From: Claveliimonas sp964652805 | GTDB lineage: Bacteria; Bacillota; Clostridia; Lachnospirales; Lachnospiraceae | DNA: 32,883 nucleotides | Assembly: GCA_964652805.1 (NCBI GenBank) | Contig: CAZZBJ010000013.1 | Span: forward strand, 1 to 32,883 | Direction: 5' to 3' | Shown here: piece by piece, positions 23,337 to 30,366 of the stretch | Layout: every line of letters begins with the position of its first letter | How positions within the stretch are numbered: position 1 is the first letter of the stretch | Program-made: the position numbers and the translations under genes | The notes under the pieces: model-generated | Databases searched by the model: none | The model's input: only the letters and a program-made list of their open reading frames with translations | What the model was told of the DNA's origin: nothing

Positions 23337-24431
23337 TTATTGATCTACTTCTTCATAAACCTCCAGCTGTCTGTCATAAAACTCCGGAGATTCATCATAA
23401 TATTCCTCGATGCACTCGTCCAACGCCTGCTTATAAAGATCCGTATTGATGTGACTGGTAATATCTATATCCTCCCATCCGTCCTGAAGAGAACCCAGTT
23501 CTCCCAAATAATTCCAAGCTCTTTCTATTGAGGATTTGTATGGATCCACACTCAGCTTGAGATGGTCGTTTGTCACATACGCTGCCGTATACTCCTCTGA
23601 CACGCCGATATCCTCTGCAACAAGCTCTGCTGTCTCTTCTTTATTCTGTTCATACCAGTTTTGCGCCCTGATCCATGCCTTGAGCAGATCTTTGACAAGC
23701 TCCTGATTTTCATTCACCCACTCTGTATTTGCCTCGACGCGGCAGCAGGAATAGTCGGGCATAATATCACTGCAGAAAGCCACGATTTCCACTCCCGAAT
23801 CGTTTTGAACCTGATAGGTAAAGCCCGTAGCCAGAATAGCATAATCCGCCTCTCCGCTCTTTACGGCCGCGATTCTCTCTGAATAGTCAGCCAGCTCTAC
23901 CCATTCAATCTCGGTAGCCGGATCATAACCCATATCCAGAAGCGCTCCTGTTACCGCAAAATTATTGAGAAGTCCCGCCACTTTTTTGCCGATCATATCC
24001 TCCACACCGTTCCACTCCGTTCCGGCCCTCGCAATGATAGGCATGCATCCCGTGATCATGTATCCGCCAAAGATTGTCAGATCAGTACCTGAACCTATGT
24101 ACTGAAGGGGAAGATTTGTCCCGTAGTTGGAGAGCACATCAATTTTCCCTCCCGCAAGACCGGTAAAAGCATCTTCGTAAGTTGAACAAGGCACATATTC
24201 TACCGTCACATTCTCATCCTCAAGATATCCCTGTTTTTCAGCTACAATGTTCAGCACATGTGATGTGCTCGGTTCAAATGCAAGTCTGACTGTTCTTCCG
24301 TCTGCCGAGCTTTCCTCTTCACTGCCACTGTCTGCCCCCTGTTCAGAAGAAGATGCGGACGATCCGCATCCGGCAAGAAGCGCCAGCACCATACCTCCCA
24401 TCAGCAAAATTGCTGTCAATCGTTTTCTCAT
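23337..24431 (-). CDS. ABC transporter substrate-binding lipoprotein (NMT1/THI5-like, NitT/TauT type)
   Basis: A 364-residue binding protein with a signal peptide (MRKRLTAILLMGGMVLALLAGC) whose lipobox cysteine is residue 22. A serine/acidic linker follows. The NMT1/THI5-like fold begins near VRLAFEPSTSHVLNIVAEKQGY, with the typical GKIDVLSNYGTNLP and AAVKSGEADYAIL segments and a long helical C-terminus. The protein would be anchored outside the membrane and deliver ligand to the permease. Family ligands are small sulfonates, nitrate, pyrimidines or aromatic acids; the ligand cannot be read from sequence. The start at 24431 is chosen for its AAGGAG 8 bases upstream; an in-frame upstream start at 24470 would place a charged run before the signal peptide. 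Confidence 0.9.
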   Translation of the reverse strand: MRKRLTAILLMGGMVLALLAGCGSSASSSEQGADSGSEEESSADGRTVRLAFEPSTSHVLNIVAEKQGYLEDENVTVEYVPCSTYEDAFTGLAGGKIDVLSNYGTNLPLQYIGSGTDLTIFGGYMITGCMPIIARAGTEWNGVEDMIGKKVAGLLNNFAVTGALLDMGYDPATEIEWVELADYSERIAAVKSGEADYAILATGFTYQVQNDSGVEIVAFCSDIMPDYSCCRVEANTEWVNENQELVKDLLKAWIRAQNWYEQNKEETAELVAEDIGVSEEYTAAYVTNDHLKLSVDPYKSSIERAWNYLGELGSLQDGWEDIDITSHINTDLYKQALDECIEEYYDESPEFYDRQLEVYEEVDQ

Positions 24432-24497
24432 TCGATCAACTCCTTCCTCATTTTTGTATATGCTAAACAAGTATCCCTTGTCTCAGCCTCTTCTGTA

Positions 24498-25283
24498 TTA
24501 TTCCATACGGCGGCTTACATCCTGATTAATGTGCCTGATCAGTGTATTGCGCAGCTTCATGATGTCCGCGTCCTCATACATGGCGCTGCGGTCCGGCTTC
24601 CTGGAAGCCTCTGTGCTGCATTCATAGATGATATGACTGGGAGACTGTCCCAGCACACAGATCTTAGTGCCCAGTAAAAGCGCCTCGTCCACATCATGAG
24701 TGACAAAAAATATGGTTCTTCTCACGGAATCCTTTTTCCACAATCCCAGTACGAGTTCCTGCAGCTTTGCCCTTGTAACCGCATCCAAAGCGCCAAACGG
24801 CTCGTCCATCAGAAGGATTGGAGGATTTAAACTAAAAGACCTGGCAATTGCGCATCTTTGCTTCATTCCTCCTGAAAGCTCTTTGGGAAGTTTCTGATAG
24901 ACATCTTCTTTCAGACCCACATCCCGTATAGCGCTTAATGCCATCCGCTTCAATTCAGCTTTCTTCTTATCTGGATATTTCTGTTTCAACGCAAGCAGGA
25001 CATTTTCACCGGCAGTCATCCATGGAAACAGACCGTAATCCTGAAAGACCACTCCCCGTTCCAGCCCTGCCCGTTCGACAGTCTGATCGCCGATTTTTAT
25101 TTCTCCTCCGGTAGGCTTTTCCAGTCCGGCAAGAAGCCTTAAAAAGGTGCTTTTCCCACACCCCGACTGACCAAGAATGCAGACAAATTCCCCTGCCCGC
25201 ACTTTCATATTAATATTCTCCAAAATCAGCGCTCCGGCCCCATTGTATGAAAATGACAGATTGCTTATCTGAATATCCTTCAT
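24498..25283 (-). CDS. ABC transporter ATP-binding protein (NitT/TauT type)
   Basis: A 261-residue ATPase. Walker A is GQSGCGKST (38-46), the Q-loop is in VVFQDYGLFPWMT, the signature is LSGGMKQR, Walker B is ILLMDEPFGALD, and the switch histidine is in FFVTHDVDEALLL. The close match to SsuB/TauB/NrtD-type ATPases fits the adjacent binding protein and permease. It is the first gene of the five-gene unit. The start at 25283 has AAAGGAG 9 bases upstream; the longer in-frame start at 25331 would add 16 residues that run through the ribosome site. Confidence 0.92.
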   Translation of the reverse strand: MKDIQISNLSFSYNGAGALILENINMKVRAGEFVCILGQSGCGKSTFLRLLAGLEKPTGGEIKIGDQTVERAGLERGVVFQDYGLFPWMTAGENVLLALKQKYPDKKKAELKRMALSAIRDVGLKEDVYQKLPKELSGGMKQRCAIARSFSLNPPILLMDEPFGALDAVTRAKLQELVLGLWKKDSVRRTIFFVTHDVDEALLLGTKICVLGQSPSHIIYECSTEASRKPDRSAMYEDADIMKLRNTLIRHINQDVSRRME

Positions 25284-25301
25284 TTCACTAAACTCCTTTA
25301 T

Positions 25302-25319
25302 TAAACACGCTAAACACGA
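25302..25319. repeat. 9-bp tandem direct repeat in the leader of the ABC/glycyl radical operon
   Basis: TAAACACGC and TAAACACGA occur back to back, 8/9 identical, between the putative -10 box and the first start codon. Tandem half-sites at this position could bind a regulator, but no regulator gene is adjacent. Confidence 0.35.
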
Positions 25320-25338
25320 CGACATACTCACGCATTTT

Positions 25339-25368
25339 ATTGTATAAATATCCTGTGGATTTCGTCAA
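25339..25368 (-). promoter_or_regulatory. Promoter of the ABC transporter-glycyl radical enzyme operon
   Basis: On the minus strand TTGACG (complement of 25363-25368), an 18-base spacer and TACAAT (complement of 25339-25344), about 56 bases before the ATPase start. It lies downstream of the gpmI terminator, so the locus is an independent transcription unit. Confidence 0.65.
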
Positions 25369-25430
25369 ATCGGAAATAATTATGATCAAGGTCGTTTATA
25401 GGATGTATCTATATGCATTTCTTTACAAGC

Positions 25431-25470
25431 GCAAAAAAGGAGAACAGCCCGTACAGCCATTCTCCTCTTT
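25431..25470 (-). terminator. Intrinsic terminator of gpmI / glycolytic cluster
   Basis: On the minus strand GGAGAA and TTCTCC form the outer stem and GGCTG/GGGCTG-rich bases the inner loop, followed by TTTTTT. It begins about 17 bases past the gpmI stop codon. Confidence 0.8.
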
Positions 25471-25486
25471 ATTTCAAAACCGTTCC

Positions 25487-27025
25487 CTATTTTACAATCA
25501 GAGATTTTCCTGTCATCTCTTTTGGCTGCTCCATCCCCATCATCTCGATCAGCGTAGGAGCGATGTCCGCCAGGCAGCCGCCCTCTCTCAGTTTGCAGGA
25601 GGAATCTGCGTTGACAAGGATAAAAGGCACCTGATTGGTGGTGTGAGCTGTGAAGGGCTCTCCAGTCTCCTCATCGATGAGCTGCTCCGCGTTTCCGTGG
25701 TCCGCACAGATGAACATCTGGCCGTCCGCCTCTTTGATGGCATCCACAGCCTTACCCACACACTCGTCCACAGCCTCGATGGCCTTGATGGCAGCCGCCT
25801 CAACGCCTGTGTGGCCCACCATATCCGGGTTGGCAAAGTTGATGATGATGACGTCGTATTTACCGGACTTGATAGCCTCCACCAGCTTGTCGCACACCTC
25901 GTAGGCACTCATCTCCGGCTTCAGGTCATAGGTAGCCACCTTCGGGGATTTCACAAGGATGCGGTCCTCGCCCTCGTTGGGCTCCTCCACGCCGCCGTTA
26001 AAGAAGAAGGTCACGTGAGCGTACTTCTCTGTCTCTGCGATGCGGGCCTGCTTCAGATCGTTGGCAGCCAGGAACTCTCCAAAAGTATTGGTGATCTCCT
26101 CCTTCACAAAGGCAACCAGCTTGTTCTGAATCGTCACGTCGTAGTCGGTGAAGCACACGAATGTGGTCTTCATGCGCTCTCCTCTCTCAAAGCCTGTGAA
26201 CTCGTCGTCACAGAAGGTCCTTGTGATCTCTCTTGCGCGGTCCGGGCGGAAATTGAAGAAGATGATGGAGTCGCCGTTCTTTACTGTGGCTGTGGGAGCT
26301 TTGTCCTTCACAATGACAGTGGGCAGAACGAACTCGTCTGTGGTCTCCTTGTCGTAGGATATCTGGATGCCCTCCGGTCCGGATACAGCCTGCTCACCCT
26401 CACCGTACACAAGAGCTCTGTATGCCTTCTCCACACGTTCCCAGCGGTTGTCCCTGTCCATGGCGTAGTAGCGTCCCATGACAGTGGCCACCTCTCCGAC
26501 GCCGATCTCTTTCATCTTTGCCTCCAGCTCTTCCACGTAGCCCTTTCCGGACTCCGGCGGTGTGTCACGGCCGTCCAGGAAGCAGTGTACGTACACCTTC
26601 TCGATGCCCTGGCGCTTTGCCAGCTCCAGAAGTCCGTAGATGTGCGTGTTGTAGCTGTGCACGCCTCCGTCAGATACAAGGCCCATCAGGTGGAGTGCGG
26701 AATCATTTTTCTTCACATTCTCGCAGGCGCTGAGAAGTGCTTTGTTCTCAAAGAAGTCACCATCCTGGATGGCCTTTGTGATCTTTGTCAGATCCTGGTA
26801 AACGATGCGGCCGGCGCCCATGTTCAGGTGTCCCACCTCAGAGTTTCCCATCTGTCCCTCGGGAAGTCCGACAGCCATGCCGCTGGCATTTCCCTTCACA
26901 AAGGGGCACTCAGCCATCAGCTTGTCCATGACAGGAGTCTTTCCCTCTGCCACTGCGTTTCCTTCCACTTTATCTCTCAGGCCATAGCCGTCTAAAATCA
27001 TAAGCACTGTTGGTCTTTTACTCAT
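25487..27025 (-). CDS. gpmI: 2,3-bisphosphoglycerate-independent phosphoglycerate mutase
   Basis: A 512-residue enzyme interconverting 3- and 2-phosphoglycerate in lower glycolysis. The metal-binding start LMILDGYGLR and the catalytic serine in GQMGNSEVGHLNMG (near residue 62) are present. The phosphotransferase part contains HCFLDGRDTPP. The C-terminal alkaline-phosphatase-like part supplies further Mn ligands in NFANPDMVGHTG and FICADHGNAEQL. Length is normal for the family. The ATG at 27025 (MSKRPTVLM) is preferred; a TTG two codons upstream is in frame. It follows the alpha/beta hydrolase by 33 bases and ends the glycolytic cluster. Confidence 0.97.
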   Translation of the reverse strand: MSKRPTVLMILDGYGLRDKVEGNAVAEGKTPVMDKLMAECPFVKGNASGMAVGLPEGQMGNSEVGHLNMGAGRIVYQDLTKITKAIQDGDFFENKALLSACENVKKNDSALHLMGLVSDGGVHSYNTHIYGLLELAKRQGIEKVYVHCFLDGRDTPPESGKGYVEELEAKMKEIGVGEVATVMGRYYAMDRDNRWERVEKAYRALVYGEGEQAVSGPEGIQISYDKETTDEFVLPTVIVKDKAPTATVKNGDSIIFFNFRPDRAREITRTFCDDEFTGFERGERMKTTFVCFTDYDVTIQNKLVAFVKEEITNTFGEFLAANDLKQARIAETEKYAHVTFFFNGGVEEPNEGEDRILVKSPKVATYDLKPEMSAYEVCDKLVEAIKSGKYDVIIINFANPDMVGHTGVEAAAIKAIEAVDECVGKAVDAIKEADGQMFICADHGNAEQLIDEETGEPFTAHTTNQVPFILVNADSSCKLREGGCLADIAPTLIEMMGMEQPKEMTGKSLIVK

Positions 27026-27058
27026 TTTCAATCTCTCTACTTTCCTCTTGTTTTTTGT

Positions 27059-27895
27059 TTATCGTTTCTGATCCTGACGCCGAATGCCCTCCATCCAGCG
27101 GTATGCCAGCTCCGTCCAGCACCGGCACTCCTCCTGAACTCCGCTGCCGTCAGGCCTTCTGGAGAGCTCGTCCGCCGCTCCCAGCCCGTGCATCCCCTCC
27201 TGGAAAATGTGGAGCTCTGTCCTCACCCCGAAGCGGTGAAGGGCCCCGGCCATCAGAAGGGAATTTTCCACCGGCACGGTGGCGTCCGCAAAGGTGTGCC
27301 ACAAGAAACAGGGCGGCATATGCTCTGTCACTCTCTCCTCCAGGGAGAGGCTGTCCTTCTTCTCCTCATAGTCCGCCCCGAGAAGAGCCTGGAAACTCCC
27401 CTGGTGGGCCATCCCCGTCCTGGAGGAGATGACAGGGTAACAGAGAAGAAGGCCTGCAGGTCTTAAGAGTTCCGCCTTTACATAAAGCCGCTCCGCCAGG
27501 AAAGGCTCCTGCCACATAGCGCCCAGACAGCCGGCCAGGTGTCCTCCCGCCGAGCAGCCCTGGACAAAGATCTGCTTCTCGTCCACCTTCCAATTTTCCG
27601 CGTTTTCATGGATCAAAGACATGGTCCTTCCAAGCTCCAGAAGAGCGGCGGGAAACACGGCCGGAGCCGTGGAGTACCGCAGGATCGCCACATGATATCC
27701 CTTTCCCAGGAAATACATGGCAATGGGCTCTCCCTCCCGGAAACTGGTCCTCTCATATCCCCCGCCCGGGCAGAGGATCACAAGGGGTCTTTTCTGTATG
27801 AAGAGCCTGTCTCCCGGCGTATCCAGGATGTAGAACACCGCATGGGCGTCCGGAAGGGAGCCATCCTCCTTCAGTTTTACAGTTTCCAGTATCAT
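27059..27895 (-). CDS. Alpha/beta hydrolase, acetyl-xylan-esterase/lipase-like
   Basis: A 278-residue cytoplasmic-looking alpha/beta hydrolase with no signal peptide. The oxyanion segment is LVILCPGGGYERTSFREGEP. The nucleophile elbow GCSAGGHLAG carries the catalytic serine, and the probable acid and base are in FADATVPVENS and GMHGLG. This layout is typical of BD-FAE/Aes-like carboxylesterases that deacylate carbohydrates. The start at 27895 is chosen for AGGAGG 6 bases upstream; a longer frame to 27985 runs through two hairpins and lacks a ribosome site. Its place between tpiA and gpmI is unusual; the substrate is unknown. Confidence 0.85.
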   Translation of the reverse strand: MILETVKLKEDGSLPDAHAVFYILDTPGDRLFIQKRPLVILCPGGGYERTSFREGEPIAMYFLGKGYHVAILRYSTAPAVFPAALLELGRTMSLIHENAENWKVDEKQIFVQGCSAGGHLAGCLGAMWQEPFLAERLYVKAELLRPAGLLLCYPVISSRTGMAHQGSFQALLGADYEEKKDSLSLEERVTEHMPPCFLWHTFADATVPVENSLLMAGALHRFGVRTELHIFQEGMHGLGAADELSRRPDGSGVQEECRCWTELAYRWMEGIRRQDQKR

Positions 27896-27917
27896 ATCCA
27901 GCCTCCTTCGCTCTTCC

Positions 27918-27940
27918 GAAAGCCGCCCAAGGGCGGTTTC
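27918..27940. repeat. Short perfect inverted repeat before the hydrolase gene
   Basis: CCGCCC (27923-27928) and GGGCGG (27931-27936), extended by GAAA/TTTC with a bulged G, form a tight hairpin in the leader of the hydrolase gene. The T-rich side faces the plus strand, where no gene precedes it, so its role is unclear. Confidence 0.5.
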
Positions 27941-27963
27941 TTTTGCATGTATAGAACCAAAAT

Positions 27964-27997
27964 CCCGCAGGGTCTGGTATTTCAAGTACCCTGCGGG
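27964..27997 (-). terminator. Hairpin (probable terminator or attenuator) downstream of tpiA
   Basis: CCCGCAGGGT (27964-27973) and ACCCTGCGGG (27988-27997) are perfect 10-base complements with a 14-base loop, starting 13 bases past the tpiA stop. On the minus strand they are followed by ATTTTGG, only a weak U-tract, so partial read-through into the hydrolase and gpmI genes is plausible. Confidence 0.65.
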
Positions 27998-28010
27998 TCA
28001 ACCTCATGTT

Positions 28011-28760
28011 TTATTTGTAGTTCACGATCTTGCCAAAGTCAGCCTTCAGGGAAGCGCCGCCCACAAGTCCGCCGTCGATGTCGGCCTGTGCAAACAGCTC
28101 GGCCGCATTGCCTGCATTGACAGATCCGCCGTACTGGATACGGATGGCCTCTGCTGTGGCCTTGTCGTAGATCTCAGCGATGCATGCGCGGATGCCTGCG
28201 CACACCTCCTCAGCCTGCTCTGTTGTGGCTGTCTTGCCTGTTCCGATCGCCCAGATGGGCTCGTAAGCGATGACTGCTGTCTTAGCCTGGTCAGCTGTCA
28301 CGTTCTGGAAGCCAACCTTTACCTGCTGGCGGATGAAGTCCATGGTCACGCCCTGCTCTCTCTGCTCCAGAGTCTCTCCGCAGCACATGATCGGTGTGAT
28401 GCCGTGCTCAAATGCCTTCCGCACCTTCTTGTTTACATCTTCGTTTGTCTCGCCGAAATAGTCTCTTCTCTCGGAATGTCCGAGGACAACGTACTTCACG
28501 CCTGCGTCTGTGAGCATGGCCGGGGAAATCTCGCCTGTGTAGGCTCCGCTCTCCTCATAGTACATGTTCTCAGCGCCAACCTGGATGTTTGTTCCCTTAC
28601 ACGCCTCTACAACCGGAATAATGTCGATGGCCGGCACACAGAACACAACGTCCGCATCCTCTGTGGCTACCAGGGGCTTCAGCTCCTCTACCAGAGCAAC
28701 AGCCTCGCTGGGAGTCTTGTTCATTTTCCAGTTACCTGCAATAATTTTTCTTCTTGCCAT
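28011..28760 (-). CDS. tpiA: Triosephosphate isomerase
   Basis: A 249-residue TIM-barrel enzyme interconverting dihydroxyacetone phosphate and glyceraldehyde 3-phosphate. Catalytic landmarks are the lysine in AGNWKMNK, the histidine in LGHSERRDYF, the glutamate with loop 6 in AYEPIWAIGTGKTAT, and the phosphate-binding IQYGGSVN. The start at 28760 (MARRKIIAGNWKMN) gives the standard length; a longer in-frame start at 28817 adds a non-conserved tail. The ribosome site before 28760 is weak (purine-rich, no clear AGGAGG), unlike that of pgk and gap, so tpiA expression may depend on the upstream leader with the tandem repeat. Confidence 0.96.
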   Translation of the reverse strand: MARRKIIAGNWKMNKTPSEAVALVEELKPLVATEDADVVFCVPAIDIIPVVEACKGTNIQVGAENMYYEESGAYTGEISPAMLTDAGVKYVVLGHSERRDYFGETNEDVNKKVRKAFEHGITPIMCCGETLEQREQGVTMDFIRQQVKVGFQNVTADQAKTAVIAYEPIWAIGTGKTATTEQAEEVCAGIRACIAEIYDKATAEAIRIQYGGSVNAGNAAELFAQADIDGGLVGGASLKADFGKIVNYK

Positions 28761-28802
28761 TGTTCTTTTCACTCTTTTCTTTATTTCTTTTAAATTGATA
28801 AC

Positions 28803-28922
28803 GGGTGGGATGTTCACCTTACCAGGCTCACACCGCGCCCCTACGGGGCTTGGCTCGCCAAGTGCGGTGAACTAAGTGCGCACTAGAATTCGCCCGGCGT
28901 CCTTCGGACTTGGGCTCATTAA
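28803..28922. repeat. Structured tandem repeat, copy adjacent to tpiA (120 bp)
   Basis: First of two head-to-tail copies filling most of the pgk-tpiA gap. Internal pairings include GTTCACC (28812-28818) with GGTGAAC (28866-28872), CACCGC (28831-28836) with GCGGTG (28864-28869), GCCCC with GGGGC (28837-28849), CTTGG with CCAAG just after it, and a compound hairpin GCCC/GGGC plus GTCC/GGAC at 28892-28915. The GTTCACC and CACCGC pairings use the same partner bases and exclude each other. It contains no coding frame that I can support. Confidence 0.85.
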
Positions 28923-29043
28923 GGGTGGGATGTTCACCTTACTAGGCTCGAACTGCGCCCCTACGGGGCTTGTCCTCGCTAAGTGCGGTGAACTAAGTTC
29001 GCACTAGAATTCGCCCGGCGTCCTTCGGACTTGGGCTCATTAA
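28923..29043. repeat. Structured tandem repeat, copy adjacent to pgk (121 bp)
   Basis: Second copy, by eye about 93% identical to the first, with roughly eight differences including one single-base indel. The half from the GGTGAAC arm onward differs at only one base. Changes concentrate in the central hairpins: CTTGG-CCAAG is weakened, while the CACCGC partner becomes AACTGC, which can still pair partly with GCGGTG through a wobble. It starts a few bases past the pgk stop codon. Confidence 0.85.
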
Positions 29044-29047
29044 GTGC

Positions 29048-30241
29048 TTACTTATCGTTAGCAGCGGCTACGCCCGGGAGATCTTTGCCCTCCAGGAACT
29101 CGAGGGAAGCGCCGCCGCCTGTGGAGATGTGTGTCATCTTGTCGCCGTAGCCGAGCTGGTTTACAGCTGCCGCGGAATCGCCGCCGCCGATGATGGTCAC
29201 TGCGTCTGTCTCAGCAAGCGCCTTTGCCACTGCCTCTGTGCCGTGGGCAAAGTTGGGCATCTCAAAGCATCCCATAGGTCCGTTCCAGACAACTGTCTTT
29301 GCGTCCTTCACAGCATCGGCAAAGAGCTTCTCTGTCTCTATTCCAATGTCCATGCCTTCCCATCCGTCCGGAATCTCCCCTATGGGAACAACCTTGATGT
29401 TGGCATCGTTGGAGAACTCATCTCCGATCCTGTTGTCTACGGGAAGAAGCAGCTTCACGCCCTTCTCCCGGGCCTTCTTCAGCATGTTGGAAGCATAGTC
29501 AAGATAATCGTCCTCGCAGAGGGATGTACCGATCTTTCCCCCCTGGGATTTCGCGAATGTATAGGCCATACCACCGCCGATGATCAGTGTGTCCACTTTA
29601 TCAAGCAGGTTCTCGATCACAGAGATCTTGCTGGAAACCTTTGCGCCGCCGAGGATGGCTACGAAGGGTCTTGTCGGGTTGTCGACTGCGTTGCCGAGGA
29701 AATCAATCTCTTTCTGCATCAGATATCCCACAACTGCTGTGTCCACATATTTTGTCACGCCCACGTTGGAGCAGTGTGCTCTGTGAGCTGTTCCGAAGGC
29801 GTCGTTTACAAATACATCACAAAGGGAAGCCAGATCCTTGGAGAAGGCGTCCTCGTTCTTTGTCTCCTCAGCTCTGTAGCGTGTGTTCTCAAGGAGGATT
29901 ACATCCCCGTCCTTCATAGCCTCTGCAGCTGCCTTTGCGTTGAGTCCCACTACCTCAGGGTCTGCCGCGAACTTCACTTCCTGTCCGAGAAGCTCCGTAA
30001 GTCTCTTTGCAACCGGCGCTAAAGAGAGCTCCGGAACCGGCTGTCCCTTGGGCTTTCCAAGGTGGGAGCAGAGGATCACCTTTCCTCCGTCCGCGATCAG
30101 CTTCTTAATGGTGGGCAGAGCTGCCACAAGGCGGTTCTCGTCTGTGATCTTTCCGTCAATGAGAGGTACGTTGAAGTCACATCTCACAAGGACTTTTTTT
30201 CCTTTTACATTGATATCGTCTACTGATTTTTTGTTAAGCAT
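29048..30241 (-). CDS. pgk: Phosphoglycerate kinase
   Basis: A 397-residue enzyme making ATP from 1,3-bisphosphoglycerate. The N-domain substrate motif VLVRCDFNVPL is near residues 17-27, followed by the basic-patch segments LCSHLGKPKG and NTRYRAEETKNEDAF. The hinge and nucleotide site show LGGAKVSSKI, WNGPMGCFE and the C-terminal IIGGGDSAAAV with STGGGASLEFLEGK. Length is standard. AGGAGG lies 7 bases before the ATG at 30241. It follows gap by 125 bases, across a strong gap terminator, and no clear promoter of its own is visible, so expression may rely on read-through. Confidence 0.97.
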   Translation of the reverse strand: MLNKKSVDDINVKGKKVLVRCDFNVPLIDGKITDENRLVAALPTIKKLIADGGKVILCSHLGKPKGQPVPELSLAPVAKRLTELLGQEVKFAADPEVVGLNAKAAAEAMKDGDVILLENTRYRAEETKNEDAFSKDLASLCDVFVNDAFGTAHRAHCSNVGVTKYVDTAVVGYLMQKEIDFLGNAVDNPTRPFVAILGGAKVSSKISVIENLLDKVDTLIIGGGMAYTFAKSQGGKIGTSLCEDDYLDYASNMLKKAREKGVKLLLPVDNRIGDEFSNDANIKVVPIGEIPDGWEGMDIGIETEKLFADAVKDAKTVVWNGPMGCFEMPNFAHGTEAVAKALAETDAVTIIGGGDSAAAVNQLGYGDKMTHISTGGGASLEFLEGKDLPGVAAANDK

Positions 30242-30316
30242 GTTACTGCCTCCTTATAAACCTTATAAATGATCGAGCGTATCTTCGCAGAGCAGGAGCG
30301 TCCCTGCAGGAAGCTC

Positions 30317-30354
30317 CATAAAAAGGGTCCGGTCCAATGAAGACCGGACCCTTT
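30317..30354 (-). terminator. Strong intrinsic terminator/attenuator after gap
   Basis: AAAGGGTCCGGTC (30322-30334) and GACCGGACCCTTT (30342-30354) are perfect 13-base complements with a 7-base loop. On the minus strand they are followed by a T-run. It lies 12 bases past the gap stop, between gap and pgk, and would set gap expression above the downstream genes. Confidence 0.88.
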
Positions 30355-30366
30355 CGTGAGTCTGAA

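Noticed and set aside
25284..25430. TPP riboswitch ahead of the NMT1/THI5-like transporter
   Set aside because: The conserved CUGAGA and ACCUGAUC-type elements are absent from the leader, so a thiamine-precursor role gets no support there.
25340..26995. Long open frame (551 codons) on the plus strand opposite gpmI
   Set aside because: It is antisense to a fully conserved enzyme; its translation is rich in His/Val/Leu typical of a shadow frame and has no recognisable domain or ribosome site.
28803..29043. CRISPR-like or insertion-sequence reading of the tandem repeat
   Set aside because: There are only two 120-bp units, directly adjacent with no spacers, no cas genes, no transposase and no target duplication.
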